Shown: in pieces, positions 36,661 to 48,200 of the stretch
How the letters are laid out: every line of letters begins with the position of its first letter
Position numbering within the stretch: the first letter of the stretch is position 1
Source of the DNA: Salvia splendens
Lineage: Eukaryota; Streptophyta; Magnoliopsida; Lamiales; Lamiaceae
Direction of reading: 5' to 3'
Assembly (NCBI RefSeq): GCF_004379255.2
Contig: NC_056047.1
Coordinates: 20,970,293-21,034,292, forward strand
Length of the DNA stretch: 64,000 nt
Position numbers and translations under genes: made by a program
The notes under the pieces: model-generated
The model's input: the letters and a program-made list of their open reading frames with translations, nothing else
Database searches by the model: none
What the model was told of the DNA's origin: nothing

Positions 36661-38183
36661 ATGCACGGTGGACACGACGACTCACTTAGCTCGGACGAAT
36701 CGAGATATGGCGGCAATCCTTCCCAGCCGTCGGGATATGGCGGCTATCCTTCTCAGCCGTTGGGATATGGAGGCAATCCTTCCCAGCCATCGGGACATGG
36801 CGGATATCCTTCTCAGCCGTCGGGATATGGCGGCTCTCCGTCCCAGCCGTTGAGTTGGAGTCAATCTCCCCCTCCGTGGGGATCGAGTCCAACTCCTCCT
36901 CCATCTCAGCCGTGGAGGTCTTCTCCCACGCCCCAACCTTTTCAGCGGAATCTGAGTCGCTCGGCGTTTGAAGATTACAGACCCAACCTCGACGCGCTTA
37001 ACCATCCCCGTCCGGAGACCCCTTTCCAATCCAGCCAATCTCCTTTCACCGATGCAGATCAAGACGCCCTGGATACGATGATGGGTCTGCTCAGTTTTGG
37101 CATACCGGATACGCCCGTTCCGACGAGACTCGTCGGGACCGAAGGGGTAGGTGGAAGCAGTGGTGGTGACGGCGGCGGCCGCAGTGGTGGATCGGGCAGC
37201 AGCGTCGGAAGAGGCAGTGGCGGCTCGGGCAGCGGCTTCGGCAGCGGCGGTAGCAGCGATGCAGCGGCGCCAGAAGCCGGACACAAACGGGGCACGCACT
37301 ACACCAAAGCGGAGTCCATTGCTGTGGCGAGGGCGTGGGATGCCGTCACATCGGACCCCATAGTGGGCACCGATCAGACCGAGGGGAGCTTTTGGAAGCG
37401 CGTCCTGTTGGCATACAACGAGTTCAAACCTCAAGACGCCAGACCGCGTGACAGAGAATAGCTCCGCAAAAAGTGGTCTACGATTTTGCCGGCCACCAAG
37501 CGGTTCGTGGGCATATACCAGAACAAACTGCTCAATGCTGAGAGTGGCTGGGGCGAAGCCGACGTGAAGGCACTGTCTATGGGCCAATACAACATGAAGG
37601 GCTGGCCGAAGTTCACAATGTGGGAGGAGTATCAAGTTCTCGAGCACTTCCAAAATTCAAGGCTATCTGTGCGCAAGAGCAGGCTGGAGCTCCTGGGCCG
37701 AAGCGTACTAGACACAACATAGCCAGGGACTACAACAGCAGCAGCGGCAGCGGCTCGCAATCATTCGACCTGAACGACGAGCAAGCGGAAGAGCCCTCTG
37801 TTACACACTCTAGGCGCGCACGCCTTCCGGGACAACATGCCTCTATCCGACGCGCTAGAGAGACTGGAATTTCTTCCCGCCGATCGTCGGCCGCATTTGG
37901 ATCGCCCACCCCGCAGCCCGCCCCAGCACCGCCGCACAGGGTCCCTGGTTCCCGCGAGGTCTTAAGGGAGAACCTAGATGTGCAGTTGATGCAACAACCG
38001 CAGGACGTCTGCAGCAAATACGAGGCCGCAACCGACCCGTTCATCAAGGATATATACTTGAAACTCATAAGTCGGATCCAGCACCGTCTAGGCTTGGCTG
38101 ATGAGGCTCCTGGGGCAGGGGCGGCCGGTGGCAGTGAGGGAGACGGAGAAGAAGAGGAGGATTCCGGCTTCGCCACCGATTAG
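36661..38183 (+). pseudogene. Harbinger ORF1 (SANT/trihelix plus NAM-associated protein), broken
   Basis: The Harbinger DNA-binding partner protein, often annotated in plants as glutathione S-transferase T3-like. The N-terminus holds five 10-residue repeats of the form GYGGNPSQPS. Then come a Pro-rich region, a Gly/Ser run, the trihelix-like core (HYTKAESIAVARAWDAVTSD, VLLAYNEFKP), and the NAM-associated C-terminal region (PATKRFVGIYQNKL..ESGWGEADV). An in-frame TAG at 37459-37461 interrupts DRE/LRKKW. A frameshift near 37635-37660 moves the C-terminal third to another frame (open from 37620 to 38183). No product of full length can be made. Confidence 0.85.
36703..36853 (+). repeat. 30-bp coding tandem repeats (10-residue units)
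   Basis: Five units of GGATATGGCGGCNATCCTTC plus CCAGCCGTC encode GYGGxPSQPS. They are part of the ORF1 N-terminus. Confidence 0.85.
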
Positions 38184-40581
38184 ACGGTGGCTGCGTTTTT
38201 ATTTGTATTTTGTTTTAAATGTTCGTTGTATACTTTTACCGTTTCCAATACAATGAATATTCGGTCCCAATTACCTCGTTTTCTAAATATTTAAATTCCG
38301 ACGATTTTAACTATAATTGATTGAAACTAAAGGAAAAAATTAAAATGAAAATTGGTTATAAAATTTCGTGTCTATTGGAAGTGTCCGCCTATAGTGGCGG
38401 AAACCTTTGTTTTGGGCACGGACAAAAAAATTGGGGCTATGGACAAAAAAGGGGACGGGGCTATTGAGGACGTCCGCCTTATAGTGGACACTCTTAGCTA
38501 TTTTTATATGGTGTCTTATGATTATTTTATTTGTTTCCACATTATTGTGCCATTTGGCAAAAAATTAATCGTTTAAAAATAATCTAGAATCCTCTACTAT
38601 TCTCTAGACTTAAAAAGAAGCTAAATGACCCTCTCTTTAAGCTGAATGTCTCGGCCCTTCACAATTTAGGTAGATAAATTGGTTTATTTTATTTGATTTT
38701 ACCATTTTCCCGTCAACATTAAATTTTATATTAACACTAATCTAATCCTTAATTTCTTCTTACTTCTTCTACCCACATTATGCTTGTAATACTTAATTAT
38801 ACTGATATTTCAACCCTCTTTAATTAAAATGAAAACTTTATACACCTTAATAAAAAATTCTTCTAATTTCTTCAGTTTCAAGCTTACATTAAATTTCACA
38901 CACTTAATTCTCATACCATTGTATATTCATATAGATAAATACTATTTGATTTAATTCCACTGCAATATTGAATTAATCGCAGAAAACGTCTTATCAATGT
39001 CTTAGAAATTCTAACATCTCGTCATATGTTTAGACTTATAAAAACTATCAACTATATTTAGTAATTATTGCTATTTTTCGATATAAAATTATTCACAAAA
39101 ATCCCTAATTCTCCAATTTCCTAATTAGAATTGCAAATTCCCTCTAGGGCCATTTTTGAGATATTACATAACTAGACCCCGAGCGGTCGTACATGCTTCA
39201 CGGCTGGACCTCGCTAAATCGGCAGCGAGGCCGTCTGAGGCGCGAGACGGTGGCTAGTGGACGTAAAATAAGGACAATATACGGGTAATGAGTTTAATAG
39301 AACTTTTCATAAATTGAAATGAGATTTTTTATGCGATTGGACGAAAAATGAAACAATCATTATTTTTATGGGACGGAGGGAGTATAAATGAAATGAGACA
39401 ATTAATATGGGAGGAACCAAAATGAAAAACTGGGACACATAGCGGAGGACAGAGGGAGTAACTCATTTCTGATAAGAGCATGCACAATGCTGCCTTAGCT
39501 AAGAGCTGGGCTCGTGCCGTCAGCACGTCATGCGACGAGCTCGCCATTGGGCTCGTGCCGTCTCATTTTAAAATACTCTATCCATCTCACAAGAGTATGC
39601 ACTGTTGGTTTGACACGAGTTTTAATGCATAACTAGTGTTAACCCATACTCTATGCGCGACTTAAAATATTTTCATTCTATTAATTTGACATTGTGAATA
39701 AACTAAATAAAATAAGAAACAATATCATTAAATAAGACAATAAAATAAATAATACTAACGGTATGTTAAATAATTATAAAAACAAAATTTTATAAATTTG
39801 CAATTAAACCAACATGGAAATATTTGTTAATTACAACACTTACATAAGTCAATACAACAAAGAAAAAAACGTCTTTAACAACATACACACTTCAATATTA
39901 AAATACGATATCGATAAAAATTAGGAGGAAAAGATATCGCCATAAAAAGAATATTAGAAGGAAAATGATATTGCATAAAAAGATAAAATGATGAACTAAA
40001 AAAAAATAAAAAACACATATATATATATAAATAATACTAAAAATTAACATCGGAATAGTAAAATATTTGTTCGTAAGTTATGAAAAAAATTGCTATTTGT
40101 AAACAATCTTAACATTAAAATAACAAAAATAGAAAAACAAAAAAAGAGTAAAACATAAACCCCACCAAACACATACCATCACCATTAGAAGAGCGCCACA
40201 ATTTCTTTCTCGTACCTATTGCTTTCCCAATCTACTGTGGACAATACAACAAAGCAATAATCACCACTCCACAAATATTAGGTTGTATATTGTGAGAGAA
40301 GCACAAAAATTAGGTTAAACACTCAATTACTTAGATCAATGGTTCAAATATAACTATCGTACATAATTTAGTATTATATGATTTATATTTTAAATAAGTA
40401 TATTACAATTATTTATTAGTATTATAAAAATATAGTAACAATTAAATATAGTTAAAATTATACTTATAATTAAATAATTAATCATAATTTAAATTATATT
40501 ACAAAATAAATTAAATATTAATTTATAACATAATAATAATATTAATAATAATAGTATAGAAGGGAAAGATAGAGATACATA

Positions 40582-40803
40582 CTCCCTCCGTTCCTTGTTA
40601 ATAGAGACATTTCTTTTCGGCACGGAATTTAAGAATAGTTTGTTAAATGGATGGTGGAAAACGTAAGAGAGAATAAAGTAAAAGAGATGCCGAGATAATA
40701 AAGTAAAAGTGAGAATTACTTTTTGCTAAAAATAGAAATGACTTAATTAACTTAAAACTTCCCAAAATGGAAAAATGACTCTATTAACATGGAACGGAGG
40801 GAG
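40582..40803. mobile_element. Stowaway MITE
   Basis: Left CTCCCTCCGTTCCTTGTTAA and complemented right CTCCCTCCGTTCCATGTTAA are inverted, with TA flanks. Confidence 0.85.
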
Positions 40804-40947
40804 TATAACATTTGAAGTCCTTTTTTCGTGTATGCCCAAAAATGTTGTCTATGGTAAAAATGTGAAAATGTAATATTTAAGGGCTGTTTTGGGGTGAAAA
40901 TTAGCATCAGCTACTGAATATAGGTTTTTTAGGTACCAAAAACGATA

Positions 40948-41198
40948 CTCCCTCCGTCCCACTTTAGGAGTCTCATTTGAGTTCGCCACGGTTTTTAAGT
41001 AATGTAAAGAAAAGCTGGTAAAAAAAATAGTGGAATGTGAGTCTTACTTTTATATCTTAGTTTTATAATAAAATGTGAGTGGAAAAAGGTTAGTGGAATA
41101 TAGGGTCTTTAACTATTTATGGAATATTCCAACCGGGACTCCTAAAGTGGGACACTAAAAAATGGTAAATCGGGACTCCTAAAGTGGGACGAAGGGAA
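40948..41198. mobile_element. Stowaway MITE
   Basis: Left CTCCCTCCGTCCCACTTTAG and complemented right TTCCCTTCGTCCCACTTTAG are inverted, with TA flanks. Confidence 0.85.
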
Positions 41199-41425
41199 TA
41201 TAAAACAAAGACTAGATACAATTTTTGTGCAAAAGTGAAATATCAGATACTATTTATGTAGTGAATTTTAAAATAAAAGTAGGTTGAAAAAGTCAAATAA
41301 TTAATGGTATGTGAATGAAATGAGTTAATAAAATGTCAGGTTAAATACCAAAAGTAGTAAAAATGAAGTGGGAAATGAGAACACATAAAGAGGGATAAAG
41401 GATTATTAATACTACTAATACAATG

Positions 41426-41604
41426 CTCCCTCCGTCTACTTTATTCTTCTCTCCTACTTTTCAACACAATTCGAAAACATCCAATCACTCTTACTTTATT
41501 CTACCATCTACTTTCCTACTTTATTCTTCTCTCCTATTTTTCAACAAAATTTCTTAATCTCCGTTCCCAAAAGTTTTATCTCAACTTAATTGGAACGGAG
41601 GGAA
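41426..41604. mobile_element. Stowaway MITE
   Basis: Left CTCCCTCCGTCTAC and right GGAACGGAGGGAA are inverted; the right flank is TA and the left has mutated to TG. An internal repeat of CTACTTTATTCTTCTCTCCT occurs twice. Confidence 0.65.
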
Positions 41605-41877
41605 TAATACACAACATGTGTCACTCTAAGTGACACATTTTCCTTTTGAAATGCATCACTCTAATTGACACATCTCAAATATAGAAACATTACTCTATGT
41701 ACTTTTTTCCTCTCTCTTCCATTTTTTTGTCTCCACTTTATCCACAAAACCACACCGCATAAAATATCATTCCAAATTAGAATTGTTACACTAAGAATGA
41801 GACGGGGGAGTATATAAAAGTAGGACTTATGTGCCACTATTTTTTTCAACTTATTTTCATTTATGTTTCTTGCTACT

Positions 41878-42151
41878 ATTTCCGTCCCACTTCAGAAGTC
41901 TCATTTGAGTTATGTACGGATTTTAAGTAATGCAAAAGAAAGTTGGTGAAAAAAGTTAGTCTTATCATAAAATGAGAGTGGAAAAATATTAGTGAAATAT
42001 GAGGCCTATTAGTAACTATTTATGAAATATTTTAACTGGAACTCCTAAAATGTGACACTAGGAAATGATAAATCGAAACTAGTCAAATGAGATGGATGGG
42101 TTAAAATTTATACCCGGTCAAATTGGAACATTTATTTATTGAGACAGGGGG
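41878..42151. mobile_element. Degenerate Stowaway MITE
   Basis: The left TTTCCGTCCCACTTCAGAAG resembles the element at 40948, including TCTCATTTGAGTT; the right GAGACAGGGGG is decayed. Boundaries are approximate. Confidence 0.45.
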
Positions 42152-42448
42152 TATACACATAGACGAAATGATTGAAGTGACTACATATGCAAAAGCAAAA
42201 TTCAGTGCATTTATAATTGTGTTTTGAGGAGCAGTGGTTATATATGATACGCTCACTTTTCAGTTTTCACGTCTTACATTCTGTACAAAGTACAAAAGCT
42301 GTTTCATAGTAGTAATAAATTTCTAATACCAATTTCTTGCCTTTTCACATCGGTCACAAAAGTCAAACCACCCCAACTTTTACATCTAATAATCAATACA
42401 CATCATGCCATTAGAGTGTTATTTGATTGCATTTAACATGTACTCCTT

Positions 42449-43054
42449 TGATGGGGTACGTACTAAACAAGCCCAATAGCAGTGACAGCTCGGCCAGCCC
42501 AAAGCCCAAGAGTTCAGTTCGGCATTACCAAAGAGTTCGGCCTCAGCCTACAGCTCGGTAAAAGCCAACCAATCAAGCTCTGCTCTCAGGTCGGCATCAA
42601 GCTCTACTCTCAGATCGGCAACCAAAGCAGTTCGGTCTCGGTATTCGGCCGAACAAGGAGTTAGTGGACCCATACAGGATGTCCAACACACCCACTACCA
42701 CGTGATGTCAGTTCAGGCCACGATCGTAGGCCATGACCTACGCTTCGCCCACGATCTTAGGCCATAACCTACACGACATCCACGACTTAGGGTGGTGATG
42801 CAAGCCATGATCTGAGTTCATTATATAAATAGAACTTAGATCTGATAGAAGAGGTTAGAATCTCTCTAGAGAAACAATCATATAGCAAGTCTGTGTTGTA
42901 AGCTGTATTTGGCAGATCAAGCAATACAATCTTGCCCTCCCTTTTTCCCGTGGACGTAGATTTACTTCAGTAAATCGAACCACGTAAATTCTTTGTGTCT
43001 GTATTTTCATTCTCTACCAGCCTTTGCTAACATCAAAAATTCGCGGAATCATCA
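42449..43054 (+). repeat. Gypsy 5' LTR
   Basis: 606 bp, TGATGG..ATCATCA. TATA box TATATAAATAG at 42832-42842. Several CAGCTCGG, GTTCGG and TCGGCA motifs occur in the first third. Confidence 0.95.
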
Positions 43055-43055
43055 C

Positions 43056-43073
43056 TGGCGCCGTCTGTGGGAA
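43056..43073 (+). other. Primer binding site
   Basis: TGGCGCCGTCTGTGGGAA follows the 5' LTR after one C. This form is common next to LTRs of plant Tat/Athila-type Gypsy elements; the tRNA used was not determined here. Confidence 0.7.
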
Positions 43074-43130
43074 ACGAAGAACAAAATTTGTGATAAAGCG
43101 AATTTTTGATCCATTTTTTCCACCCAAAAA

Positions 43131-45245
43131 ATGCATACCAGATCGCAGAATACCCGCATTCCTGCCCGTGAGAACCCGGAGGAAGCCAATCCATCCCATA
43201 GGTCTGGAAAACAGCCTAGGGATAAATCCACCTCCAGTTCTCATGGCGAAGGAACAGGCCGCTCCAAAAATCGTCCCACTGAGTCTTCCCAGCAGCCTGA
43301 TCTGAATGAGGCTGTCAAGCTGTTCTTGGCTGAGAAGCAGGATGAGTTTTTAGCCTTCCTGCAAAAGAGCCAAGAGCCGAAGACGAAAACGGAGGATTCT
43401 CCTTCCTCATCCAGACATGAAAGTCACTACCGCAGTAGTGCCGTGTCTTCCAGGAAGAAGAATCCTCAACCCCGACATATTCCTGATCTTCCTCGGTACC
43501 GGAATCACAGGAGAACTCAATCTCCTCCATACCGACGAGATATCGGATTCGCCGTGTACGGAGCACTGAAGACTCCGTTCTCGGACGACATCACCCGAAC
43601 TCCCCTACCACAGAACTACCGAACTCCGTCGATGACTTACGACGGGCTCGTGGACCCTCACGATTTCCTGGGGCGCTATCAATATAACATGGCGAACCAG
43701 GGTCTCAACGAGGTCCACATGTGCAAGCTATTTCCCGAGCTGCTCATCGGGAACGCGAGAAGGTGGTTCGATAGCCTCCCCCAGGGCAGCATCAGATCTT
43801 ACCGAGATCTAATGGATGCCTTCCACAGGAGGTTCTTTCAGAAAGCGGAAGCCCGAATCACTTCGGCTCAGCTGCTTTCCATTCGTCAAGGTCGCGACGA
43901 AAAAATCAGCGACTTTATGACAAGATTCCACAAGGAATGCCTGCAAGTAGACGATCTCAACGATCTGCTTGTCATCTCGGCATTCCAAAATGGAATCCTG
44001 CCTGGAGCTCTCTACAGGAAGCTCGTTGAGTGCGGTCCGCAGACAGCTCAGGAAATGTGGGACATTGCGGACCAGTACTCCCGGGCCGATGAGGCAGACC
44101 GTCGCAAACGGTCGTTAGACAGCTCATCGTCCCGAGGAGACAGGAGGAAGCCCGATCATAGCGATCAGGGACATCCTCGCCGGACTCCTTTTGGCGATCA
44201 GGGACATCCTCGCCGAACTCCCTTTGAAAGGATTCAAAGGACTCCGGTGCAAGACAGATTGGGACCCCGTCTCAATCCCGAGAAGCCGCCCGCTCAGTTC
44301 GTACCGCTGAACAAGCCGAGAGCGGAAATTTTCGAACTGCACTCTGACCTGTTCGAAAAGCCAAAGCGGATGACGAAATCAGCCGCGCGCCGACCCCAGG
44401 ATAACTACTGCTCCTACCATCAAGACCACGGTCACGATACCGAGGAGTGCAGAAACTTGGCTGCAGGTATCGATGTTCTTGTGAGGGCAGGGACATTGAA
44501 AAAATACCAAAGCAAGCAGTCAAAGAAGAATAAGAAGCAGAGAGGGGCGAACTGCGCTCCTCAGGATCCGAAAAGGCAGCCGGATCCCGAAGACGATGAC
44601 GAGCCGCAATATGATGGAGTAATCCTGACTATTGACGCTCTCCCTGCCGGGAAGACCAAGTCGTCCCTGAAGTCAGAGCGCAGGGGCTCCAATCGAGAGG
44701 AGCCAACGCATAAAAGGCTGAAGCAGGACGAAGTGATTACGTTCTCGGATGCTGATCCCGTCCCGGCCATCTCTCCTCACCAAGACGCCATTGTCATCCA
44801 AGCCGGAGTGGCAAACAAACTGATCCACAGGGTGTTTGTGGATACAGGAGCGTCAGTCAGCATTCTTTTTAAAGAGTGCTTCGACAAACTAGAAGTGGAC
44901 CCAGCTCGGCTCAGCCCGGCTCCGCTTCCCCTGAAGAGCTTCGCCCAGGAGGACACCCGCCCTGAAGGTATTATCAGCCTTCCGATCACGGTGGGGAAAG
45001 CGCCTACTAGCTCCAGTACGATGATTGAGTTTTTCGTGGTGAAAGCTCGGTCCCCGTACAACGTCATCCTGGGAAGAGACTGGCTCAACACAGTTCGGGC
45101 CATTTGCTCCACTTATCACCTCACCATCAAGATCCCTACTAAAGGAGGGATAGCGGTCATCCGAGGTGACCAAAAGAGAGCAAAGGAATGTCTGCAAATT
45201 GCGCTTAGAAGTGCCGAGCAGTCAGATCGGCACCACCAAGCATAG
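43131..45245 (+). CDS. Gypsy Gag-protease
   Basis: 704 residues from MHTRSQNTR. A basic, Ser-rich N-terminus leads to the retrotransposon gag domain (about residues 175-325: DFLGRYQYNMANQG, ARRWFDSLP, SDFMTRFHKEC). A CHHC-type knuckle CSYHQDHGHDTEEC (about 426-440) follows, then the aspartic protease with FVDTGASVSIL (about 568-578) and ILGRDWL (about 645). The frame ends in TAG at 45243-45245, followed in the same frame by CAA TCA CAG and then pol. The stop context matches CAR-YYA, so a fraction of ribosomes may read through to make Gag-Pol; this is inferred. Confidence 0.92.
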   Translation: MHTRSQNTRIPARENPEEANPSHRSGKQPRDKSTSSSHGEGTGRSKNRPTESSQQPDLNEAVKLFLAEKQDEFLAFLQKSQEPKTKTEDSPSSSRHESHYRSSAVSSRKKNPQPRHIPDLPRYRNHRRTQSPPYRRDIGFAVYGALKTPFSDDITRTPLPQNYRTPSMTYDGLVDPHDFLGRYQYNMANQGLNEVHMCKLFPELLIGNARRWFDSLPQGSIRSYRDLMDAFHRRFFQKAEARITSAQLLSIRQGRDEKISDFMTRFHKECLQVDDLNDLLVISAFQNGILPGALYRKLVECGPQTAQEMWDIADQYSRADEADRRKRSLDSSSSRGDRRKPDHSDQGHPRRTPFGDQGHPRRTPFERIQRTPVQDRLGPRLNPEKPPAQFVPLNKPRAEIFELHSDLFEKPKRMTKSAARRPQDNYCSYHQDHGHDTEECRNLAAGIDVLVRAGTLKKYQSKQSKKNKKQRGANCAPQDPKRQPDPEDDDEPQYDGVILTIDALPAGKTKSSLKSERRGSNREEPTHKRLKQDEVITFSDADPVPAISPHQDAIVIQAGVANKLIHRVFVDTGASVSILFKECFDKLEVDPARLSPAPLPLKSFAQEDTRPEGIISLPITVGKAPTSSSTMIEFFVVKARSPYNVILGRDWLNTVRAICSTYHLTIKIPTKGGIAVIRGDQKRAKECLQIALRSAEQSDRHHQA

Positions 45246-45251
45246 CAATCA
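45243..45251 (+). promoter_or_regulatory. Candidate stop-codon readthrough signal (UAG CAA UCA)
   Basis: The only barrier between gag-protease and pol is TAG, immediately followed by CAATCA. This matches the CAR-YYA hexamer known from tobamovirus-type readthrough. The frame is continuous on both sides. The first Met after the stop is at 45273. Confidence 0.7.
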
Positions 45252-48200
45252 CAGCAGCCGGAGTCAGAGGCGATGACCGAAGTCATACATGAGCCGAACT
45301 CGATGACAGTTCAGCTGTACGAAGACGACCCATCCAGAACGGTTAAGATCGGCTTCGCGGGAACGCCTCTACTTCGGGAAAAAACCATCCAGCTCCTCAA
45401 GGAGTACAAAGACGTCTTTGCATGGTCTCCGTTGGACATGACCGGAGTGCCCCCCGAGGTAATCACTCATCGTTTAAATATTGATCCTTCGGTCCGGCCG
45501 ATAAAACAGAAGCAAAGACTCTTTGCGGCAGAACGAAGTCAAGTCATCCATGACGAAGTCCGTCAATTATTGAAGGCGGATGTGTTATTCGAAGTGAAGT
45601 ACCCTTCGTGGGTGGCCAATCCTGTCATGATCAAGAAAAAGGAAGGAGGATGGCGGATGTGCATAGATTTCACCGATCTAAATAAGCACTGTCCCAAAGA
45701 TTGCTATCCCCTTCCGAACATAGATAAAAAAGTAGAAGCTCTGATAGGCTTTGAAATTTTTTGTTTTCTTGATCTATACAAAGGATACCATCAGGTTTTA
45801 ATGGATGAGATTGACGCTTCAAAAACGGCCTTCATTACTGATTTCGGCATTTTCGCTTATAAAAAGATGCCATTCGGTTTAAAGAATGCCGGAGCCACTT
45901 ATCAAAGGATGGTAGACAAGCTTTTTCGGCACCTGATTGGAAAGGAAGTCGAAGTATATGTTGACGATATAGTCGTCAAGAGCAAAAGCACCTCGGAGTA
46001 CGAGCACAACCTCAAGTCCACTCTCAACGTGCTCAAGAAAGCCAACCTCAAACTTAATCCCCAAAAGTGTACCTTTTTGGTAGATTCGGGAAAGTTTCTG
46101 GGTTGTTGGGTTTCAAAAGACGGACTCAAGGCAAACCCCTCAAAAGTTCAAGTCGTTCAGAACATGGCAATGCCGAAGTCCATACATGACGTGCAAAGGC
46201 TAACCGGATGTCTAGCCGCACTGAGTCGATTCCTTTCCCAAGCAGCCGAAAAGCAACTGCCGTTCTTCAAGGTGTTGAAAAAGGCACCAAAGTTCGAGTG
46301 GGGAGCCGAGCAGAAAAAGGCCTTTGACGAGCTCAAAAGTTATCTAGCCGAGCTTCCTATTCTCTCTGCTCCAGCCGAAGCCGAAGTACTATTCTTATAC
46401 TTAGCGGCATCGGATCAAACCATCAGCGCGGTGCTTGTACGAGAAGAAGGCCTAAAGCAGTTTCCCATCTACTTTACAAGCCGAGCATTAAGAGGTCCAG
46501 AAACAAGGTATCAACCTCTGGAAAAAATTGCTCTGGCGTTAGTAAATGCAGCAAGGAGACTGCGGCCATACTTCTATGCTCACAAGGTATGCGTCTTAAC
46601 CGATCTACCTCTTCGGCAAGTTTTGACCAAGCCAGAAGCATCAGGCAGAATCGCCAAGTGGGCTATAGAGTTGGGAGAGCACACAATTGAATATCTACCT
46701 CGGAAAGCCATCAAGGGACAAGCCTTGGCAGATTTTCTTGCAGAAGCGAAGTTCGATCAAGCAATTCCTATTATTGCCGAACAGAAGAATTCTGCCAATG
46801 CCGAACTAGCACAGCCCTTGGAATCCGAAGTAGAGCCGCCGGACTGCTGGAGCGGATTCGTAGATGGAGCTTCAAACAAGATGGGAAGTGGAGCTGGTAT
46901 TTTACTTGTCGCTCCCGACGGACACGAGGTAACCTACTCACTTCGTTTCCTATTCCCCACTACTAATAATGAAGCCGAGTACGAAGCCCTCCTGGCCGGA
47001 CTCCAGTTAGCGCAAAGTCTACTCGTCAAATCTCTCAAAGTCCATTGTGATTCACAAGTCATAGTAAATCACATGTTGGGTACAAGTGAAGCCCGTGACG
47101 AGAGAATGAAGAAGTATTTGGACAAAGCGCAAAGCATCAGCCGAAGTTTCTCCTATTTCCGGATAATCCGCATTCCCAGAGCGGAAAATAGCCGAGCAGA
47201 TACCTTAAGTAAGTTGGCCTCAGATCCGAGCTCAAAGGCGGAAGAATTAATGCATCGAAGCATTGATGAAGCCGAGGTACATTCTGTATCCAGCTCGCCG
47301 AACTGGATGACGCCGATCTTGCAGTATCTGGATCAAGGACAATTGCCCGAGGATAAGAGAGAAGCTCGGAAGATCACGTGCCGAGCTCTTCGGTACGAAC
47401 TTCATGAAGGAGTCCTCTTTAGAAAGTCTTACCTCCAGCCGTTATTGCGGTGCGTAGGACCAGAAGAGACGGACTACATCCTCAGAGAAGTTCATGAAGG
47501 ATCGTGCGGTAGCCACATCGGAGCCAGAGCTTTAGCTAAAAAAGTTCTGAGATGGGGATATTATTGGCCAACCATGGTACAAGAGGCAGTGCAGCTCGTC
47601 AAGAAGTGTACGAAGTGCCAAATTCATGCAAATGTCCCAAGGATGCCGCAGACCGATCTATACACTATGCAAAGCCCTTGGCCTTTCATGCAATGGGGCA
47701 TAGACATAGTGGGACCACTTCCTCAAGCTCCTCGGCAAATGAAATTCCTTATCGTTGCCGTGGACTACTTCACGAAGTGGGTGGAGGCTGAACCTTTAGC
47801 TACGATAACGAGCTCAAAGGCATTGGACTTCGTCTGGAAGAACATAGTGTGCCGATTTGGCATACCCCACATCCTCATTTCGGATAATGGGACTCAGTTC
47901 ACCGACAAGACATTCAAGAATTGGTGCCAAGAGCTGAACATTCAACAGCGGTTCACTTCGGTCTCCCATCCCCAAGCAAACGGACAAACGGAAGTAACGA
48001 ACCGGATTCTGGTGAAAGGGTTGAAAGCTCGGTTAGAACAAGCCAAAGGACAATGGGTAGAAAATCTCCCTCAAGTCCTATGGTCCTACCGAACTACACC
48101 CAAAACCTCCAACGGTGAAACTCCGTATAGTCTGGTGTACGGCACTGAAGCCGTAATTCCGGTGGAGATCGGCGTACCCAGTCCCCGAACTCTAAATTTC

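Larger units (their letters stand above)
36345..38493. mobile_element. PIF/Harbinger element carrying ORF1, TSD TTA
   Basis: 2149 bp. Inverted ends GAGTGTCCACTATAGGGGCGG and GAGTGTCCACTATAAGGCGGA (complemented right end) are flanked by TTA at 36342-36344 and 38494-38496. A TATA box CTATAAATACC at about 36583 precedes an ORF1-type gene (36661-38183). The DDE transposase gene is absent. Confidence 0.88.
34008..39168 (-). mobile_element. Probable solo Ty3-type LTR interrupted by hAT and Harbinger elements
   Basis: The outer ends on the plus strand are TGTAACACCCTGATC and GAGATATTACA; on the minus strand this reads TGTAATATCTC..CAGGGTGTTACA, an end pattern seen in plant Ty3/Gypsy LTRs. Removing the nested hAT (35421-36180) and Harbinger (36345-38493) leaves about 2.2 kb of AT-rich non-coding sequence. 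No gag-pol is present. The five flanking bases do not match clearly (ATACT, TAACT); instead both flanks carry an imperfect 26-27 bp repeat. Confidence 0.5.
39169..42442. other. AT-rich spacer with several MITEs
   Basis: No gene is seen. A Harbinger-like left end (TAA-GAGCATGCACAATGCTG) begins at 39476 without a right partner, and a partial Stowaway lies at 39340-39462. 39580-40560 is very AT-rich with nothing recognised. Confidence 0.5.

Noticed and set aside
36682..37653. Long minus-strand open frame opposite the Harbinger ORF1
   Set aside because: It is Arg/Ala-rich, covers GC-rich repeats, and the plus frame matches a known family.
34008..39168. Intact Gypsy element
   Set aside because: No gag, pol, primer site or polypurine tract; only LTR-like ends, so at most a solo LTR with nested insertions.
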